Assembly: GCA_020248265.1 (NCBI GenBank)
Contig: JADCHX010000022.1
Span: 62,001-126,000 of the forward strand
Direction: 5' to 3'
Origin: Rhodocyclaceae bacterium
GTDB taxonomy: Bacteria > Pseudomonadota > Gammaproteobacteria > Burkholderiales > CAIKXV01
Length of the DNA stretch: 64,000 nt
Shown here one piece after another: positions 34,635 through 43,979 of this stretch. Made by a program: the position numbers and the translations under genes. Below the pieces are notes generated by a model. The model was not told where the DNA came from, made no database searches, and worked only from the letters and a program-made list of their open reading frames with translations. The first letter of the stretch is position 1. Each line of letters begins with the position of its first letter.

Positions 34635-36026
34635 ATGACCAACCCGTCCACCCCACCGGCGGCAGGTGAGACTGCCGTACTCTCTGCATTCCTGGCTTCG
34701 CTGCGCTACGAGCAGATCCCGGCAGCCGTGGTCGCGCGCTGTGAAGACCTGTTCCTCGACTGGTTGGCGTGCACGATCGCCGGGCGTACGGCGCGCCCGG
34801 TGACGATCCTGGAATCTTTCGCGGCAACGATGGGGCCGGCCGGTGCAGGCTCTGCGACCGGGGCGCAGGTGCTGACCAACCGCACGTTCTCCTCACCCCT
34901 GTTCGCGGCGATGGTCAACGCGGCAGCTTCGCACGTCGTCGAGCAGGACGACCTGCACAACAGCTCGGTGCTGCATCCAGCGACCGTGGTGTTCCCGGCC
35001 GCTCTGGCGACCGCGCAGGCGATCGGCGCCTCGGGCCGTGACTTCATCGCCGCCTGCGTCGCAGGATACGAATGCGGCATCCGCGTCGGCGAGTTCCTCG
35101 GTCGTTCGCACTACCGCGTGTTCCACACCACCGGCACCGCGGGAACGCTGGCGGCCGCCGCGGCAGTCGGACACCTGCTGAAGCTCGACGCCGACCAGAT
35201 GCAGCATGCGCTGGGGTCGGCCGGCACGCAGGCCGCCGGTCTGTGGGAGTTCCTGCGCGATGCAGCCGACTCCAAGCAGCTGCACACCGCCAAGGCGGCT
35301 TCCAATGGCCTGACTGCGGCCTGGCTGGCCCGTGACGGCTTCACCGGCGCGCGCCGCATCCTCGAGGGCCCGACCGGGATGGCGGCCGGCATGTCGACCG
35401 ACGCCGACCCCGCTTTCCTCGTCGATCGGCTCGGCGAGCGCTGGGCGCTCGCCGAAACCTCGTTCAAGTTCCATGCATCGTGCCGCCATACCCATCCGGC
35501 GGCCGATGCGCTGCTCGAGCTGATGCAGTCGCACGCACTGCCCGCCGATGCGATCGCGTCGGTGCGCTGCCACGTGCACCAGGGCGCGATCGACGTGCTC
35601 GGCCCGGTGACCGATCCGCGCTCGATCCACCAGTCGAAGTTCTCGATGGGCTTCGTGCTCGCCCAGATCGCCCTGCACGGGCGCGCCGGCCTGGGCGAGT
35701 TCACCGACCCGGCGCTGCGCGACGCGAAGGTGCGCTCGTTCCTGGAGCGGGTCACGATGGTGCTCGACCCCGAGGTCGACGCCGCGTATCCAAAGCGCTG
35801 GCTGGGTCGGGTCGAAGTGACGACCACCGACGGGCGGCACTTCGAGCAGCGGATCGATACGCCGAAGGGCGATCCCGGCAACACGCTGTCGCGCCCGGAG
35901 CTCGAGGACAAGGCCCTGCGCCTCGCAGCCTATGCCGACGGTGCCTCGCCCGAGGAGATGCGTACGGTGATCTCGCGCTGCTGGCGACTGCACGATGAAG
36001 CCGGCGTCCGCGACTGGCTCGCCTGA
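34635..36026 (+). CDS. MmgE/PrpD family protein
   Basis: Fourth MmgE/PrpD enzyme of the window (463 residues), away from the other three. It shows FLDWLACTIAG near residue 39, VVEQDDLHNSS near 98 and FKFHASCRHTHPAA near 277. The HADD-type motif is changed to VEQDDLHN, a different subgroup from the copies at 2663, 7583 and 9045. GGAG lies before ATG 34635. It is between the CoA transferase and a Bug gene (65 bases downstream), in a plausible operon leading to D-tartrate dehydratase. The substrate is unknown. Confidence 0.88.
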   Translation: MTNPSTPPAAGETAVLSAFLASLRYEQIPAAVVARCEDLFLDWLACTIAGRTARPVTILESFAATMGPAGAGSATGAQVLTNRTFSSPLFAAMVNAAASHVVEQDDLHNSSVLHPATVVFPAALATAQAIGASGRDFIAACVAGYECGIRVGEFLGRSHYRVFHTTGTAGTLAAAAAVGHLLKLDADQMQHALGSAGTQAAGLWEFLRDAADSKQLHTAKAASNGLTAAWLARDGFTGARRILEGPTGMAAGMSTDADPAFLVDRLGERWALAETSFKFHASCRHTHPAADALLELMQSHALPADAIASVRCHVHQGAIDVLGPVTDPRSIHQSKFSMGFVLAQIALHGRAGLGEFTDPALRDAKVRSFLERVTMVLDPEVDAAYPKRWLGRVEVTTTDGRHFEQRIDTPKGDPGNTLSRPELEDKALRLAAYADGASPEEMRTVISRCWRLHDEAGVRDWLA

Positions 36027-36091
36027 CCGGCATGCGCTGCCATGCTGACGCGCGGCACCTGTCTGACCGACTTTCCCGGGAGATCCCTTCG

Positions 36092-37090
36092 ATGAACGAT
36101 ATGAACCGGCTGCCGAGCATGGTGGTCCTGGCCGCGATGGTGGTCATTGTCGGGCCGCTCGCCGCGCGGTCGCCGGCCGCGCTGGCCCAGCAGGCATGGC
36201 CGGTGAAGCCGGTGCGCATGCTGATTCCGTGGCCGCCAGGCGGCTCGAACGACGTCGCGGGGCGTATCGTCGCGCCCCGGCTGTCCGAGGCACTCGGCCA
36301 GCAGGTGACCATCGAGAACCGTGGCGGCGCGGCCGGCACCGTGGGTGCCGACGTGGTCGCCCGCGCCGAGCCGGACGGATACACGCTGATGCTCCACTCG
36401 GTCACGCATCTGTCGAACGCAGCGCTCTATCCGAAGCTCTCGTACGACACGGTGCGCGACTTCACCCCGATCGGCATGGTGTCGACGCAGCCGACGCTGC
36501 TGGTCGTGCATCCTTCCTTCCCCATCCGTTCGGTGAAGGACCTCATTGCCCTCGCGCGCGCGAAGCCGAAACAGGTGCTCTACGGCTCGGCCGGCAACGG
36601 CAGCGCGCCGCACCTGTCGATGACGCTGTTCTCCTCGATGGCCAAGGTCGAACTCGAGCACGTGCCCTACAAGGGTGGCGGCCCCGCCCTCGCAGGCCTG
36701 CTCGGCGGCGAAGTGCCTCTGATGCTCGCGACCGTGCCGTCGGTGATGGGCCAGGTCAAGGCGGGCAAGCTGCGCGCGGTGGCGACCACCTCCGCCCGGC
36801 GCCTGCCGATGCTGCCCGACATCCCGACCGTCTCGGAGTCCGGCCTGCCCGGCTACGAGATGAGCCCCTGGATGGGCATGTGGGGGCCGGCGCGGCTGCC
36901 GAGGCCGATCGTCGACCAGGTCAACCGCGCGCTTGCGAAGGTGCTGACCACCCCCGACGTGCGCGACCAGTTCCTGCAACAGGGGCTCGAGCCGATGGCG
37001 ATGTCCGTTGACGACTTCGCCGCCCTGATCCCGCGCGAGATCGAACGCTATGCACGCCTGATCAAGCTGTCCGGCGCCCGCGTCGAGTAG
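36092..37090 (+). CDS. Bug/TctC family substrate-binding protein, candidate tartrate receptor
   Basis: Eighth Bug-type receptor (332 residues): hydrophobic signal peptide with cleavage near ALAQQA, VRMLIPWPPGG, DGYTL, and the usual C-terminal helix. CGGGAGAT lies upstream of ATG 36092. It ends 16 bases before the D-tartrate dehydratase gene, so co-expression is very likely. Because that enzyme's substrate can be named with fair certainty, tartrate or a close 2,3-dihydroxy acid is the best ligand guess for any Bug protein in this window (inference). Confidence 0.9.
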   Translation: MNDMNRLPSMVVLAAMVVIVGPLAARSPAALAQQAWPVKPVRMLIPWPPGGSNDVAGRIVAPRLSEALGQQVTIENRGGAAGTVGADVVARAEPDGYTLMLHSVTHLSNAALYPKLSYDTVRDFTPIGMVSTQPTLLVVHPSFPIRSVKDLIALARAKPKQVLYGSAGNGSAPHLSMTLFSSMAKVELEHVPYKGGGPALAGLLGGEVPLMLATVPSVMGQVKAGKLRAVATTSARRLPMLPDIPTVSESGLPGYEMSPWMGMWGPARLPRPIVDQVNRALAKVLTTPDVRDQFLQQGLEPMAMSVDDFAALIPREIERYARLIKLSGARVE

Positions 37091-37106
37091 CCCACCGGAG
37101 CCCGCC

Positions 37107-38285
37107 GTGCCGAAGATCGTCGCCATCCACCAGGGCACCGCCCCGATCGCCTCGGCGATCCGCAACGCCTACATCGACTTCACCAGGATGGATGCGAGCA
37201 TCGTCGCGGTGGTCACCGACGTGATCCGCGACGGGCACCCGGTGATCGGCTACGGTTTCAATTCCAACGGCCGCTATGCACAGCAGGGCCTGTTGCGCGA
37301 GCGCTTCATCCCGCGCCTGCTGGAGGCCACCCCGGCCTCGCTGCTCGACGATACCGGCGACAACCTCGACCCGCACAAGGCGTGGGCATGCATGTTCGCC
37401 AATGAAAAGCCCGGTGGCCATGGCGAGCGTTCGGTGGCGATGGGCGTGCTCGACATGGCCCTGTGGGATGCGGTCGCGAAGATCGAGCGCAAGCCGTTGT
37501 GGCGGCTGCTGGCCGACCGGTACCGGGGCGGCGAGGCCGATCCACGCGTGTTCGTGTATGCGGCGGGCGGCTACTACCATCCGGGCAAGGACCTCGGGGC
37601 CCTGCAGGACGAGATGCGCGGTTACCTCGACCTCGGCTATTCGGTGGTCAAGATGAAGATCGGCGACGACCTCTCCGAGGACCTGCGGCGGATCGAGGCA
37701 GTCCTCGCGGTGGTCGGCAGCGGCGACCGGCTTGCGGTCGACGCCAACGGACGCTTCGACCTCGCCACCGCGGTGGCCTATGCGAAGGCGCTCGCCCCGT
37801 ACGGCCTGTTCTGGTACGAGGAGGCCGGGGACCCGCTCGACTACGCGCTGCAGGCGGCGCTGGCGGAACACTATCCCCATCCGATGGCCACCGGGGAAAA
37901 CCTGTTCTCGATGCAGGACGCGCGCAACCTGGTCCGCTACGGCGGCATGCGTGCCGACCGCGACTGGCTGCAGTTCGACTGTGCCCTTTCGTACGGCCTC
38001 GTCGAATACCTGCGCACGCTCACCATGCTGCGCGAGCATGGCTGGTCGCCGCGCCGCTGCATCCCGCACGGCGGCCACCAGATGTCGCTGAACATCGCGG
38101 CCGGTCTCGGCCTCGGCGGCAACGAGTCCTATCCCGGCGTGTTCCAGCCGTTCGGCGGCTTTGCCGACGGTATCCCGGTCGAGGACGGCCATGTCCGCCT
38201 GCCGGACGTCCCCGGCGTGGGCTTCGAAGCAAAATCGAAGCTGTTCGCGGTGCTGTCCGCACTCGGCGATCAGGGTCGGCGATGA
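37107..38285 (+). CDS. tarD: D-tartrate dehydratase (enolase superfamily)
   Basis: Enolase-superfamily acid-sugar dehydratase (392 residues) converting D-tartrate to oxaloacetate. From memory it closely matches the characterised Bradyrhizobium D-tartrate dehydratase in length and key motifs: RNAYIDFT near 19, GFNSNGRY near 50, NEKPGGHGER near 99, the KMK pair Lys182/Lys184, metal ligands Asp212, Glu239 and Glu264, and CIPHGGHQ with His321. Translation starts at GTG 37107 with GGAG upstream. The stop overlaps the start of the DUF498 gene (ATGA). Mandelate racemase or another acid-sugar dehydratase is less likely because of the specific matches. Confidence 0.88.
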   Translation: MPKIVAIHQGTAPIASAIRNAYIDFTRMDASIVAVVTDVIRDGHPVIGYGFNSNGRYAQQGLLRERFIPRLLEATPASLLDDTGDNLDPHKAWACMFANEKPGGHGERSVAMGVLDMALWDAVAKIERKPLWRLLADRYRGGEADPRVFVYAAGGYYHPGKDLGALQDEMRGYLDLGYSVVKMKIGDDLSEDLRRIEAVLAVVGSGDRLAVDANGRFDLATAVAYAKALAPYGLFWYEEAGDPLDYALQAALAEHYPHPMATGENLFSMQDARNLVRYGGMRADRDWLQFDCALSYGLVEYLRTLTMLREHGWSPRRCIPHGGHQMSLNIAAGLGLGGNESYPGVFQPFGGFADGIPVEDGHVRLPDVPGVGFEAKSKLFAVLSALGDQGRR

Positions 38286-38659
38286 AGTTCCATCTCGCCG
38301 ATACCGCCGGGCTCAACACGATCACCGGCCACGGTCCGGATCACGTACTCGTCAACGGCGTACGCCATGATTCGCCGCTGCTGGTCGGACCCGACGTCGG
38401 ACCGCTCCCCTGGAGCGTCCTCGACTTCCCGTCGCTGCAGGCTGCGCACTTCGAAGCACTGCTTGCGCACGAACCCGAACTGGTGCTGCTCGGCACCGGC
38501 CGGCGACTACGCTTCCCCTCCCCGGCGCTGACCCGGTGCCTCGCGTCGGCACGGGTGGGCATCGAGGTGATGGATACGCCAGCGGCCTGCCGCACCTACA
38601 ACATCCTGGGCGGCGAAGGCCGCCGCGTGCTGGCCGCGCTGCTGTTCGATCCCGCCTGA
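38282..38659 (+). CDS. Mth938-like/DUF498 domain protein
   Basis: Small protein (125 residues) of the DUF498/Mth938 (NDUFAF3-like) family. The family fold is suggested by the DHVLVNGVRHDSPLLV segment near 20, ELVLLGTGRRLRFP near 66 and a C-terminal TYNILGGEGRRV. Molecular function in bacteria is not established. Its ATG overlaps the tarD stop, so it is translated with D-tartrate dehydratase. Whether it serves that pathway or is simply carried along cannot be judged. It is the last plus-strand gene before a convergent deacetylase. Confidence 0.82.
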   Translation: MKFHLADTAGLNTITGHGPDHVLVNGVRHDSPLLVGPDVGPLPWSVLDFPSLQAAHFEALLAHEPELVLLGTGRRLRFPSPALTRCLASARVGIEVMDTPAACRTYNILGGEGRRVLAALLFDPA

Positions 38660-38723
38660 CCCCGGTCCGGCCTCCGGCCGCCGCCACCGGGATGGGTCCC
38701 GCCGCCCGAACCGGCGCGCAACG

Positions 38724-39659
38724 TCAGCCGGCGGCAACGCCTGCCAGGCGCCGTACATGCGCGAGGACGCTGCGCGACAATGCCGGAAGGCTGTAGCCAC
38801 CCTCGAGCACCGAGACGATCCGCCCGGCACACAGGCGGTCGGCGACCTCCATCAGGCGCGCGGTGACCCAGTCGTAGTCGTCCTCCAACAGGGCCAGCGA
38901 GGCAAGCCGGTCGTCGCGGTGGGCGTCGAAGCCCGCCGAGATGAACAGCATGTCGGGGGCGAACCGTTCGAGCGCGGGGATCCACGCCTGCTCGACGGCG
39001 GCCCGGAACGCACGGCCGTCAGAATGCGCCGGCAACGGCACGTTGACCATGCGCTCGGAACGACCGTCGATGCCGCTGTACGGATACAGCGGATGCTGGA
39101 AGGTCGAGACCATCATCACGCGCGGATCGTCACGGAAGATGTCCTCGGTACCGTTGCCGTGGTGCACGTCGAAATCGACCACCGCGACACGGTCGAAGCC
39201 CTGTGCCTCGAGCGCATGCAACGCCCCGATCGACACGTTGTTGAACAGGCAGAAACCCATCGCACGCGCACGCTCGGCATGGTGACCCGGCGGGCGCACC
39301 GCACAGAACGCGTTGTCCACCTCGCCGGTGGCCACGAGGTCGGTCGCCCGGACTGCCGCACCCGCGGCATGCCGGATCGCCTCGAGCGTGTACGGATTCA
39401 TCGCGGTATCGGGGTCGATCTGGCGCAGGCCGGTGGCCGGCGACGCGCGCTCGATCGCGTCGACCAGCCGCGAATCGTGGGCGCGCTCGATCTGTTCGCG
39501 CGTGGCTGCCGGCGCAATCTCTCGGCGCAGCAACGCACACAGCTCAGGATCGCGCGCAAGCCGGTCTTCGATCGCCGACAGACGGTCGGGACACTCGGGG
39601 TGGCCATCACCCATGTCGTGCAGAAGGCAGCCGGGATGGGTCAGCCAGACGGTGGTCAT
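38724..39659 (-). CDS. Histone-deacetylase-superfamily Zn-dependent deacetylase
   Basis: Bacterial class II HDAC-like amidohydrolase (311 residues), which may remove acetyl groups from protein lysines, polyamines or small amides. The active-site His pair (RPPGHHAE near 122), zinc-binding DFDVHHGNGT near 162, the third ligand region SAGFDAHRDD near 246 and a C-terminal LEGGYSL are all intact, so activity is expected. It is transcribed divergently from moxR. The 143-base gap holds a palindrome and an 8-base tandem repeat. The substrate is unknown. Confidence 0.9.
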   Translation of the reverse strand: MTTVWLTHPGCLLHDMGDGHPECPDRLSAIEDRLARDPELCALLRREIAPAATREQIERAHDSRLVDAIERASPATGLRQIDPDTAMNPYTLEAIRHAAGAAVRATDLVATGEVDNAFCAVRPPGHHAERARAMGFCLFNNVSIGALHALEAQGFDRVAVVDFDVHHGNGTEDIFRDDPRVMMVSTFQHPLYPYSGIDGRSERMVNVPLPAHSDGRAFRAAVEQAWIPALERFAPDMLFISAGFDAHRDDRLASLALLEDDYDWVTARLMEVADRLCAGRIVSVLEGGYSLPALSRSVLAHVRRLAGVAAG

Positions 39660-39695
39660 GGGAGTCGCCAGCGTTCGATGGGGCAGGAACGGTTA

Positions 39696-39714
39696 GTCTA
39701 CCGCGTCGGTAGAC
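39696..39714. promoter_or_regulatory. Perfect 8-bp palindrome with 3-base spacer upstream of deacetylase
   Basis: GTCTACCG-CGT-CGGTAGAC is an exact inverted repeat located 37 bases upstream of the deacetylase start, on the divergent promoter side. Position and symmetry fit an operator for a dimeric regulator. A transcript hairpin is the alternative; there is no T-run for termination. Confidence 0.4.
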
Positions 39715-39720
39715 GATGAC

Positions 39721-39760
39721 GCTCCCGCGTTCCCGCGTTCCCGCGTCCCTGCGTTCGTGC
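39721..39760. repeat. Five imperfect 8-base tandem repeats
   Basis: GCTCCCGC, GTTCCCGC, GTTCCCGC, GTCCCTGC and GTTCGTGC run head to tail directly after the palindrome, in the gap between the divergent deacetylase and moxR genes. Change in copy number would alter spacing in the moxR leader. Confidence 0.6.
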
Positions 39761-39802
39761 CTCGGTCAAGATGGGGTACGCCTTGCCGTAAATGCCTAAG
39801 CC

Positions 39803-40735
39803 ATGAACGACGCCTCCCTCCTCCCCGCCATCCACCGGGTCATCGACCAGGTGGGTACCGTCATCCTCGGCAAGCGATCGCAGGTCCGGCTGGCGATAGC
39901 CTGCCTGCTCGCGCGCGGCCACCTGCTGATCGAGGACGTACCCGGCGTCGGCAAGACCACGCTCGCACATGCAATCGCGAAATCTCTGGGCCTTGACTTT
40001 CACCGCATCCAGTTCACCAGCGACCTGCTGCCGAACGACATCCTCGGCGTGTCGGTGTTCGACATGAACGCGAAGACGTTCGCCTTCCATCCCGGCCCGA
40101 TCTTCGCCCAGCTGATCCTGGCCGACGAAATCAACCGGGCCACGCCGAAGACGCAGAGCGCGCTGCTCGAAGCGATGGAGGAACATCAGGTGACGATCGA
40201 AGGTGCCACGCGTCGGCTGCCCGAACCGTTCTTCGTGATCGCTACCCAGAATCCGTCCCACCAGATCGGCACCTTCGACCTGCCGGAATCGCAGCTCGAC
40301 CGGTTCCTGATGCGCATCCGGCTCGGATATCCCGATGCCGAGGCCGAACGCGCGCTGCTGGCCGGTGCCGAACGGCGCGCGATGATCGATGACCTGCCTG
40401 CGTGCATTGACGTCGCAGGACTGGTATCGCTGCAAGCCCGGGTGCGCAGCGTATTCGTGGCCGATGCACTCATCGACTACGTGCAAGCCCTGCTTGCGCA
40501 TACCCGGCGCGCTGCCGATCTCGCTGGCGGACTGTCACCGCGCGCCGGCCTTGCGCTGCTCAACGGTGCGCGGGCCTGGGCACTGATCGACGGCCGCAAC
40601 CATGTCGAACCAGAGGACGTACAGGCGATCCTGCCGTCAGTCGCCGGCCATCGCCTGCATGCACAGGTGCTCGCCGGCGCAGTCTCCGGGCAGGAACTGG
40701 CTGAACGGCTGATGGCCGAAGTCGCCGTGCCCTGA
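39803..40735 (+). CDS. MoxR-family AAA+ ATPase
   Basis: MoxR-type AAA+ chaperone (310 residues). Walker A EDVPGVGKTTL at 44-54, Walker B LILADEI at about 104-110, sensor motif ATQNPSHQ near 149 and the C-terminal lid are visible. MoxR proteins typically mature or load metal/cofactor proteins together with a DUF58/VWA partner. Here the DUF58 gene follows after 37 bases and a TgpA-like transglutaminase after that, the common proteobacterial arrangement. ATG 39803 has no strong ribosome site. Confidence 0.93.
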   Translation: MNDASLLPAIHRVIDQVGTVILGKRSQVRLAIACLLARGHLLIEDVPGVGKTTLAHAIAKSLGLDFHRIQFTSDLLPNDILGVSVFDMNAKTFAFHPGPIFAQLILADEINRATPKTQSALLEAMEEHQVTIEGATRRLPEPFFVIATQNPSHQIGTFDLPESQLDRFLMRIRLGYPDAEAERALLAGAERRAMIDDLPACIDVAGLVSLQARVRSVFVADALIDYVQALLAHTRRAADLAGGLSPRAGLALLNGARAWALIDGRNHVEPEDVQAILPSVAGHRLHAQVLAGAVSGQELAERLMAEVAVP

Positions 40736-40772
40736 AGCCTGGCGTGCCCGGCCAGCGACGGAACCTGCACCG

Positions 40773-41771
40773 ATGAACGCGACAGACGCGGCGCCAGCGG
40801 CCGCCAGCAGTAGCGGCCGGCCCTGGCGGAGGTTGTCGGACTGGCTGTTCAATCGCCGCGGCCGCGAGCCCGCGCCGGTCCGCCTGACCCAGCGCAGGAT
40901 CTTCCTGCTGCCCACGCGCTACGGCCTGTTCTTCGCGCTCGTCCTGCTCGTGATGCTGGGCGGATCGATCAACTACGCCCTCAGCCTGGGCTTCGTGCTC
41001 ACCTTCCTCCTCGCCTCGATGGCCGTCGTGTCGATGGTGCACGCGTTCCGCAACCTCGTCGGACTGGAGGTGTCGATCACCCCTGCCGGACGCGCATTCG
41101 CCGGCGACATCGCGCGCTTCGATGCCACGTTCGTCAACCCGCGCCGGCTGCCTCGATACTCGGTCGCGATCGCGCACCCGGCAGGCTCAGTACAGTCGAC
41201 CGATTGTCCCGGATCGGGCGCAGGGGTATGCACGCTGCGCATCCCGGCACCCTCTCGCGGCCGTCTGTTCCCGGGGCGACTGACTGTCTTCACGAGGCAT
41301 CCGCTGGGCCTGTTCTATGCCTGGTCATATGTCGAGCCGGACCGCGCCGCAGTCGTTTATCCGCGTCCTGAAGCCGTGGCCGCGCCGCTGCCCGCCGGCG
41401 GCGCGGGCGAAGACGGGCAGCGCACCGGCTTGGCGGACGGCCAGGACGACTTCGAAGGCCTGCGCCGTTGGAAACCCGGCGATGCTCCGCAGCGCATCGC
41501 CTGGAAGGCAGTGGCGCGTGGCCAGGGTCTGCTCACCAAGCGGTTCGTGGCAGATGCTGGCGCCCGCGCATGGTTCGACTGGAACGACACGCCGGCATCG
41601 CTGGGCGAGGAAGGCAGGCTGTCGAGGCTGGCCCGCTGGGTGATCGACGCGGACGCCGCCGGCATGACGTTCGGACTTCGGCTGCCCGGCCGGGTCCTGG
41701 CGCCAGCCAGCGGCGAGGCACAGCGCGAAGCCGCGCTTGAGGCGCTCGCGCTGCACGGGAGTCACCGGTGA
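40773..41771 (+). CDS. DUF58 domain membrane-anchored protein
   Basis: DUF58 family protein (332 residues), the usual partner of MoxR ATPases. Two hydrophobic segments near the N-terminus (about 50-66 and 71-92) form a membrane hairpin. The conserved DUF58 core is seen near 226-246 (DFEGLRRWKPGD), followed by IAWKAVAR. The stop overlaps the GTG start of the transglutaminase gene by GTGA, so the three genes of the operon are tightly linked. The function is not defined beyond the MoxR association. Confidence 0.9.
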   Translation: MNATDAAPAAASSSGRPWRRLSDWLFNRRGREPAPVRLTQRRIFLLPTRYGLFFALVLLVMLGGSINYALSLGFVLTFLLASMAVVSMVHAFRNLVGLEVSITPAGRAFAGDIARFDATFVNPRRLPRYSVAIAHPAGSVQSTDCPGSGAGVCTLRIPAPSRGRLFPGRLTVFTRHPLGLFYAWSYVEPDRAAVVYPRPEAVAAPLPAGGAGEDGQRTGLADGQDDFEGLRRWKPGDAPQRIAWKAVARGQGLLTKRFVADAGARAWFDWNDTPASLGEEGRLSRLARWVIDADAAGMTFGLRLPGRVLAPASGEAQREAALEALALHGSHR

Positions 41772-43924
41772 CCGCTGCGACGGCCTCGCCGCAGTCCCCC
41801 TGGCTGCGCGAGGCGCTGTGGTGTGCGGTGATCGTGCCGCTGGTCGCAGCACCGCTGCTCGCCGATGCGCCCCACGCACTACTGATCCTCGGCAGCGCCC
41901 TGGCCTTCTGGCGCGCCTTCGTGATCGGCCGTCGCTCCATCGGGGCGCGCCAGCACGACGCGGTGCTGCCGGTGTCGCTGCACAGCAACTGGATGCTGCT
42001 CGCGTCGCTTGCCGTAGTACTCGCACCGCACGCCTGGCGGCTGCCACCTTGGCTGACCCTGCTGGTCGCCCTGTTCGTCGGCTGGCGCATCGCCGTGATG
42101 CGGCGGCGGCTGCAGCCACCGCCGCGTGCGCTGCTGGTCGCGATGGTCAGCGCAGCCAGTGCAGGTATCTTCCTGCAGTATGGCACCCTGTTCGGGCGTG
42201 AACCGGGCGTCGCGCTGCTGTCGGTGATGATCGCGCTGAAGTTGCTCGAACTGAAATCCAGGCGCGATGCCACCGTGCTGGCGTTCCTCGCCTGTTTCCT
42301 GGTGATCACGAATTTTCTCTATTCGCAGACCCTGCCTACCGCACTGCTGATGCTGGTCGCCGTCGTGATGGTGACCGCGACGATGATCGGATTCCACCAG
42401 CGCCAGCCTGCGTTGCGGCAGACGACGGCGCTCGCCGCGCAACTGCTCGCGCAGTCCATACCGCTGATGGTGGTGCTGTTCGTATTCTTTCCGCGGCTGC
42501 CCGGCCCTCTCTGGGGCCTGCCGCGCGACAGCGGCCAGAGCGTCACCGGGCTATCGGATTCGATGAGCCCCGGCAGTTTCAGCCAGTTATCGGCCTCGGC
42601 CGATGTCGCGTTCCGGGTCGAATTCGCGGGTGCCGTGCCGCGCACCGCCGACCTGTACTGGCGCGGCCCGGTTTTCTGGCAGTTCGACGGGCGTACCTGG
42701 AGCCCGGGCAGCGCGTCGCCCGGGCCGACCGCAGCACCGGTCGTGCGGGCGATCTCCGAGCCGATCGCCTATACGGTCACGCTGGAGCCGCATTTCGAAC
42801 GCTGGCTGCTGGCCCTCGACATGCCGAGCGCGCTACCTCCCGAGGCGCGTGCAACCAGCGACTTCGCCCTGCTCGCAAACGCTCCGGTGCGTACCCGCGT
42901 CCGATACGAAGGCCGGGCGGCGCTGGACTACCGGGCGAACGAGAACGAAACCGAGGCGAACCTGCGCCGCGCCCTGCAACTGCCGGCGGGGCTGAACCCG
43001 CGCAGTCTCGCGCTGGCGGCCGGTTTGCGCGATGCCGGCCTCGAACCGCAGCAGGTCATCGAGCGCTTGCTCGCCAGGTTCCGTAACGAACCGTTCTTCT
43101 ACACGACCAATCCGCCGCTGCTCGGCTCCGAACACACGGTAGACCAGTTCCTGTTCGAGTCGCGACGTGGCTTCTGCGAACACTATGCTTCGGCGTTCAC
43201 CTTCCTGATGCGCGCAGCGGGCGTGCCTGCGCGCGTGGTCACCGGCTACCAGGGCGGCGTGGTCAATCCGGTCGGCAACTACCTCGTCGTACGGCAGGCC
43301 GAGGCGCATGCGTGGAGCGAGGTTTGGCTGGCGGGGCGCGGCTGGGTGCGCATCGATCCGACGGCCGCCGTGTCGCCACTGCGGATCGAGTCCGGCATCG
43401 CAGCGTCCATCGCCAGCGACGATCCGCTCCCGATGCTGGTCCGCGGCTCGCTGCCGATGCTGTCACGGGCAGGCTTCGCGATGGATGCGGTCGCCAATGC
43501 ATGGAACCAGTGGGTGCTATCGTACAACACGCAACGCCAGCAGCAGTTGCTGCGCAACCTGGGGATCGACGCTGCCGACTGGAAGGCAGTGTCCGTCATG
43601 CTGCTCGCCGCAGCCGCTGCGGCGACCCTGCTGGCCACGCTGCTGACGCTGCGCGGCATCCTTCCGGGCAGGCGCGATCCGTCGGTGGCCGCATGGGAAC
43701 GGCTTTGCGGCAAGCTTGCCCGGGCAGGCCTCGTACGTTTGCCCTCCGAAGGACCGACCGCCTATGCCCGCCGTGTCGCCGACATGCGCCCCGACCTCGC
43801 GGAGCCTGTGCAGCAGATCGCCGACGCCTACGTGCGGCTGCGCTACCAGCCGCCGGATCCGCACCGGCCAGCCGCGGCGCTGGCCGCCGACCTGCGGCGC
43901 CGGGTACGGCAGCTAAAGACCTGA
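41768..43924 (+). CDS. TgpA-like membrane transglutaminase (DUF3488-transglutaminase-DUF4129)
   Basis: Inner-membrane protein of 718 residues: a multi-pass N-terminal DUF3488 domain (hydrophobic segments to about residue 250), a periplasmic transglutaminase-like domain with the Cys of RRGFCEHYAS, the His of EAHAWSEVW and the Asp of RIDPTAAV, another membrane segment near 620 and a cytoplasmic DUF4129 tail. It matches TgpA of Pseudomonas, a periplasmic transglutaminase important for viability there. Translation starts at GTG 41768, overlapping the DUF58 stop. The protein substrate is unknown. Confidence 0.92.
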   Translation: MTAATASPQSPWLREALWCAVIVPLVAAPLLADAPHALLILGSALAFWRAFVIGRRSIGARQHDAVLPVSLHSNWMLLASLAVVLAPHAWRLPPWLTLLVALFVGWRIAVMRRRLQPPPRALLVAMVSAASAGIFLQYGTLFGREPGVALLSVMIALKLLELKSRRDATVLAFLACFLVITNFLYSQTLPTALLMLVAVVMVTATMIGFHQRQPALRQTTALAAQLLAQSIPLMVVLFVFFPRLPGPLWGLPRDSGQSVTGLSDSMSPGSFSQLSASADVAFRVEFAGAVPRTADLYWRGPVFWQFDGRTWSPGSASPGPTAAPVVRAISEPIAYTVTLEPHFERWLLALDMPSALPPEARATSDFALLANAPVRTRVRYEGRAALDYRANENETEANLRRALQLPAGLNPRSLALAAGLRDAGLEPQQVIERLLARFRNEPFFYTTNPPLLGSEHTVDQFLFESRRGFCEHYASAFTFLMRAAGVPARVVTGYQGGVVNPVGNYLVVRQAEAHAWSEVWLAGRGWVRIDPTAAVSPLRIESGIAASIASDDPLPMLVRGSLPMLSRAGFAMDAVANAWNQWVLSYNTQRQQQLLRNLGIDAADWKAVSVMLLAAAAAATLLATLLTLRGILPGRRDPSVAAWERLCGKLARAGLVRLPSEGPTAYARRVADMRPDLAEPVQQIADAYVRLRYQPPDPHRPAAALAADLRRRVRQLKT

Positions 43925-43979
43925 ACAGACCTGCCGTTAAGAGATTCCACGTTCTCGGCCGGCGGCACCCTCCAATGCA

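Noticed and set aside
37107-38285. Mandelate racemase as the identity of the enolase-superfamily gene
   Set aside because: Although a mandelate-like pathway is tempting from the neighbours, the specific motifs and length match D-tartrate dehydratase.
39721-39760. Tandem repeats as a CRISPR array
   Set aside because: Units are 8 bases with no spacers and no cas genes are present in the window.
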